A DNA stretch of 16,517 bases from contig CAADWS010000201.1 of the NCBI GenBank assembly GCA_900752815.1, positions 1-16,517 on the forward strand, given 5' to 3'. Within the stretch, counting starts at the first letter, position 1. Every line of letters begins with the position of its first letter. Origin of the DNA: Bacteroidaceae bacterium. Lineage in GTDB: Bacteria > Bacteroidota > Bacteroidia > Bacteroidales > Bacteroidaceae. A program made the translations under genes and the position numbers. The notes beneath the pieces were generated by a model. It worked only from the letters and a program-made list of their open reading frames with translations, searched no databases and was not told the DNA's origin. Shown here piece by piece: positions 13,737-16,517 of the stretch.

Positions 13737-14008
13737 CGAAGAATCTTTGAAATGAAACGGGATTTCCTTGCCGAACCCACCTGCAGGCCGACAAAAAGCA
13801 CATGACAGCAAGCCGGAAACGTAAATACTCTGGAAATGTCATGCCCCATGAACGGCCGGCATTTTCACTAGTACTGACCGCAACAAGCAAGATTTTCCTT
13901 CCGCGAAGGAGAACTGCCCATACGTGAAGCGCACCGCACCGTCCTTCTTCCGTCTCGCCCGCCGGCATAAAATCCGCATCATTTAAGCCACGCTATACAA
14001 ATAAATCC

Positions 14009-14016
14009 TACTTTTG
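14009..14016 (+). promoter_or_regulatory. -7 element for the transglutaminase-like gene
   Basis: TACTTTTG is an exact TAnnTTTG. A -33 partner is not evident; TTTA about 23 bases upstream is poor. The leader would be about 40 bases and probably serves the MBL gene too. Confidence 0.5.
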
Positions 14017-14062
14017 CACTTTCTACAGACGATTTACCATGCATAACTAAATTACCCTTGCT

Positions 14063-15283
14063 ATGAACTCTCTGAAAGCAACCCTACTGATTTTACTCCT
14101 GGCACTGGCCTGCCCCGCAGACCTGTCGGCACAAACCGACACGGAGCGGAAATGCCTGCTTGCCTTCGACTCACTGAACACACAACTTTCGGCCAAATAC
14201 CAGGCACAAGACTATCCGGGCGCCGAAGCCCTGTGCCGCGAAATCATCCGCTTCTATGACGCGCATGCAGCTGAGTTGTCCGAAGGTTTTGTCTATTTCA
14301 AAAACTCAAGCTACTACAACATGGCCTGTCTGCAGGCCAAACAAGGAAAAAAACAGGAAGCTGTCGCCAGTCTGAACAAAGTGCTGAACAGCGGCAAACT
14401 GGAAATCAGTTACCGGAAAATCACTCAGGACCAGGATTTGAAGGACATTCTCCAGGCGGAAGAACTGCAGCCCGCCCTGGCACGTCTGAAAGAAACCGCG
14501 GACTATCTTTATGTGCTGCAGAACGCACCGGAATACAGCCGGCCGCAACAGGCCGACAACCGGCCCCACACCGTCTATGCAAAGGCCGACGACCCCAATA
14601 TCCTGCGGGTCCGAAAATATTTCCGGCTCGACAGTGTGGCCGTGGCGGGCAATGAGCTGGCTACCATTAAAAGTATTCTGACCTACATCCACGACAAGAT
14701 ACGCCACGACGGCCAGAACGGTAACCCGACCGGCGGAGCCAACTCCATAAACTATGCGGAGGCCTGCAAGGACGGAAGCCGGGGACTGAACTGCCGCGGC
14801 CTGGCCACGGTGCTGAACGAATGCTATCTGTCCATGGGCATTCCCTCGCGCGTCATCACCTGCCTGCCCAAGACCTACATCAGCGACTGTCATGTCATCA
14901 ATGCCGTCTACTCCTCCACCCTCGGCAAGTGGCTCTGGATTGACCCTACGAACAATGCCTGGGTGACAGACGACCGGGGCAACCTGCTCAGCATACAGGA
15001 GGTGCGGGAACGGCTGAGAACCGGACAGCCCGTACGGGTCAACGAGGAAGCCAACTGGAACAATGAGCGAAAGACCCAAACCGAGGACTACCTGTACGAC
15101 TACATGGCCAAAAACCTCTTCTACATAGAAAGCTGGACCCGCTACGGATTCAACACGGAAAGCGACACAAAGAACCCCGTCAGCTACATCATGCTGCAAC
15201 CCGCCGGCTGCAACAGCAGCGAGAAAAAGGCGAACACCCTTTCGGTCAGCGACGACCGCTACTTCTGGCAAGCGCCGCTGTAA
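14063..15283 (+). CDS. Secreted transglutaminase-like (cysteine-protease fold) protein
   Basis: A 406-residue exported protein. The signal peptide probably ends at LSA before QT (residue 23); C17 after ALA could be a weak lipobox, making a lipoprotein possible. Residues about 30-145 are helical, with a TPR-like stretch around 75-110 (YYNMACLQAKQGKKQEAVASLNK). The transglutaminase-like core follows: RGLNCRGLATVLNECYLSMG with C244, ISDCHVINAVY with H277, and WLWIDPTNNAW with D294, giving a complete Cys-His-Asp triad. Such bacterial proteins are more often peptidases or amidases than true cross-linking enzymes; the substrate is unknown. It is probably cotranscribed with the MBL-fold gene, which starts 47 bases after its stop. 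A -7 element lies about 47 bases upstream of the ATG. Confidence 0.85.
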   Translation: MNSLKATLLILLLALACPADLSAQTDTERKCLLAFDSLNTQLSAKYQAQDYPGAEALCREIIRFYDAHAAELSEGFVYFKNSSYYNMACLQAKQGKKQEAVASLNKVLNSGKLEISYRKITQDQDLKDILQAEELQPALARLKETADYLYVLQNAPEYSRPQQADNRPHTVYAKADDPNILRVRKYFRLDSVAVAGNELATIKSILTYIHDKIRHDGQNGNPTGGANSINYAEACKDGSRGLNCRGLATVLNECYLSMGIPSRVITCLPKTYISDCHVINAVYSSTLGKWLWIDPTNNAWVTDDRGNLLSIQEVRERLRTGQPVRVNEEANWNNERKTQTEDYLYDYMAKNLFYIESWTRYGFNTESDTKNPVSYIMLQPAGCNSSEKKANTLSVSDDRYFWQAPL

Positions 15284-15330
15284 CGGCAACCGTATTCCCG
15301 TGAGCAACCTCTCTTCCAACAACAAACCCT

Positions 15331-16167
15331 ATGCTGAAAATCACCGTACTTACGGACAACCTGCCCCATCCTTCCGACGCCCGCCTCGTACCGGAACACG
15401 GACTCTCCATGTTCATTGAAGGGGACAACTGGCGCCTGCTCTACGACATGGGGCTGAGCGGGGCGTTTCTGCACAACGCGGAAATCCTCGGCACCGACCT
15501 TTCGCAGGCCACCATGGCCATTGTCTCACACGGGCATCGCGACCACAGCGGCGGCCTGCCGTTTCTCCTGCAACGGTACCCTCATCTCCGGGTCTGCCTT
15601 TCGAAAGCCATCATCGGAAGCCGTTTCTTCACTTCCCGGCATGCCGGAAAACGGGATTTGAGCACTGACGCCGAATGCCTCACCCGCCATGCCGGCCAGC
15701 TCGACCTGCTGGACGACAGCCGGTGGCTGCACCCGGGACTGGCACTGGTGCGTTGCCACACCCGCCACTTTCCATCCCCCGTCGGCAACTGCTTCCTGAC
15801 GGTAAGCCGGAAGGAAGAGGAAGAACAGCCCGACACCTTCGACCACGAACTGTCACTGGCCATTGTCACCGACAGCGGCCTGGTGGTGGTGTCGGCATGC
15901 TCGCACTGCGGCGCACTCAACATCATTGACGCGTGCCGAAAATTTACCGGTGAGGAACGCCTGGCGGCTTTCATCGGCGGTCTCCATTTTGTCGACTGCC
16001 GGCAAACCCCTGACGAAACGGCCCGGTTCGCCCAAACCTGGAACCGGCTCTATCCCGACGCCCTTCTCTACACCGGCCACTGCACATCCGACCATGCCAA
16101 AACCGAACTGGCCCGGCACATCGGACCGCTGCACTTTTTCCATACCGGAGGGCGCATTCTCCTGTAA
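15331..16167 (+). CDS. MBL-fold metallo-hydrolase (COG1237-like)
   Basis: A 278-residue cytoplasmic protein with no signal peptide. The metal motif is SHGHRDHSGG at 66-75 (H67, H69, D71, H72). Further family blocks: EHGLSMFIE (22-30), a late histidine in SACSHCGALNII (188-199, H192), GGLHF (216-220, H219), YTGHCT (247-252, H250) and a final H271. This layout matches the group often annotated as dihydropteridine / 7,8-dihydropterin-6-methyl-4-aminobenzene-phosphate synthase-related metallo-hydrolases, best known from methanogen cofactor work. That reaction is not expected here, so only the fold and a dinuclear-metal hydrolase role are claimed. The ATG follows an AACAACAAACCCT leader. It sits 47 bases behind the transglutaminase-like gene and is followed by a strong terminator, so the two form a short operon. 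Confidence 0.87.
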   Translation: MLKITVLTDNLPHPSDARLVPEHGLSMFIEGDNWRLLYDMGLSGAFLHNAEILGTDLSQATMAIVSHGHRDHSGGLPFLLQRYPHLRVCLSKAIIGSRFFTSRHAGKRDLSTDAECLTRHAGQLDLLDDSRWLHPGLALVRCHTRHFPSPVGNCFLTVSRKEEEEQPDTFDHELSLAIVTDSGLVVVSACSHCGALNIIDACRKFTGEERLAAFIGGLHFVDCRQTPDETARFAQTWNRLYPDALLYTGHCTSDHAKTELARHIGPLHFFHTGGRILL

Positions 16168-16231
16168 AGGGAAGAACCGGCCATCTTTCCTTCTCTCAAA
16201 AATCCGCGGGGTCCTCCCCCCTTGCACACGG

Positions 16232-16277
16232 CAGCGGGCGGCAGAAATCAGTTTTCTGCCGCCCGCTGTTATTTATT
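16232..16277 (+). terminator. Strong intrinsic terminator after the MBL gene
   Basis: CAGCGGGCGGCAGAAA (16232-16247) pairs perfectly with 16253-16268 around a 5-base loop. TTATTTATT follows on the plus strand. The minus strand has no U tract after the stem, so it belongs mainly to the rightward operon; it may also block the converging fumarase transcript. Confidence 0.85.
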
Positions 16278-16326
16278 GCCGTCCGCCGGAAACCGCCGGC
16301 GAACGCATCTTCATGCACACCGGCCG

Positions 16327-16517
16327 TTACTTGCAGCCACCGGCGCAACGAGGCTTGATCTGCTGGAAGAAATCGTTACCCTTGTCGTCCACCAGGATGA
16401 AGGCGGGGAAGTCCTCCACTTCAATCTTCCAGATGGCTTCCATGCCGAGTTCGGGATATTCCACACACTCAATGCTCTTGATGTTGTTCTGCGCCAGGAT
16501 AGCGGCAGGTCCGCCGA
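16327..16517 (-). CDS. Class I (Fe-S) fumarate hydratase, C-terminal fragment at window edge
   Basis: The last 62 complete codons of a gene that runs out of the window on the right. The fragment includes [40 protein letters not shown] and [13 protein letters not shown], and ends CAGGCK before TAA. This is the characteristic end of class I fumarases (fused alpha and beta parts, about 540 residues in Bacteroides), which interconvert fumarate and malate in the cytoplasm. In these anaerobes it works in the reductive branch leading to succinate and propionate. The Fe-S cysteines lie in the missing N-terminal part. The open 5' end is due only to the window edge; nothing suggests a broken gene. Confidence 0.88.
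   Translation of the reverse strand, partial: GGPAAILAQNNIKSIECVEYPELGMEAIWKIEVEDFPAFILVDDKGNDFFQQIKPRCAGGCK

Larger units (their letters stand above)
13676..14062. other. 387-base divergent gap between NifX-like and transglutaminase-like genes
   Basis: No gene supported. It carries -7 elements for both flanking genes (13729-13736 minus, 14009-14016 plus). The middle, about 13760-13980, has no clear structure. The word AGTACTGACCG at 13870-13880 matches 11 bases of the array at 6893-6903 and may be a relic or chance. Confidence 0.55.

Noticed and set aside
13676..13849. 58-codon N-terminal extension of the NifX-like protein
   Set aside because: It contains a TATCTTTG promoter element, has no family similarity, and homologues begin at MKIAVP.
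14306..15325. 339-codon antisense frame under the transglutaminase-like gene
   Set aside because: Shadow frame; the sense strand carries the signal peptide and catalytic triad.

Overview
The window looks like ordinary chromosome of a Bacteroidales bacterium of moderately high GC, probably a gut Bacteroides/Prevotella relative. The reasons are: promoter boxes of the Bacteroidetes type (TAnnTTTG at -7, sometimes with TTTG or TTG about 20 bases upstream); starts without Shine-Dalgarno sequences; secreted GH29 and GH92 glycosidases; a PorT-family barrel; a PiT transporter with a long helical tail; and the C-terminus of a class I (Fe-S) fumarase. The genus cannot be fixed from sequence alone. I see no phage genes, transposase, integrase or CRISPR array.

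Layout. 1-246: intergenic, with a perfect 32-bp inverted repeat (60-141) that looks like the terminator of the next gene. 247-1290 (-): secreted GH29 alpha-L-fucosidase. 1700-3946 (-): PiT phosphate transporter with a C-terminal PhoU-like helical domain. Divergent from it, 4268-6692 (+): an overlapping response regulator / sensor kinase pair of PhoB/PhoR type. The shared 321-base gap holds a TTGTTA direct repeat of 11-bp period, a candidate Pho box. 6693-7045: convergent gap with a 21-bp tandem array and a terminator. 7046-9229 (-): GH92 mannosidase. 9416-10132 (-): PorT-family barrel. 10380-10550 (+): 56-residue two-cluster ferredoxin with its own promoter and terminator. 10868-11034 (+): tRNA-Gly(GCC) and tRNA-Leu(UAA) in one unit. 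11313-11930 (+): chloramphenicol-acetyltransferase-like protein. 11931-12293: 84-bp tandem repeats whose last, partial copy supplies the promoter of the next gene. 12294-13160 (+): secreted alpha/beta-hydrolase esterase, convergent with 13274-13675 (-), a NifX/NifB-like protein with a His/Cys-rich tail. 14063-16167 (+): secreted transglutaminase-like protein and an MBL-fold hydrolase, ending in a strong terminator. 16327-16517 (-): 3' end of a class I fumarase.

How it fits together. The clearest functional unit is the phosphate block: transporter, divergent PhoB/PhoR-like pair and candidate Pho box. The two glycosidases fit host-glycan use, but no SusC/SusD pair is present, so this is not a typical polysaccharide utilisation locus. 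The rest are short, independently controlled transcripts. The least explained material is intergenic: a GTAC-phased repeat family of about 21 bp seen at two gene ends, an 84-bp repeat built from promoter-like pieces, and a hairpin with U/A flanks in the wrong order for a terminator. I found no convincing new multi-gene defence or mobile system.
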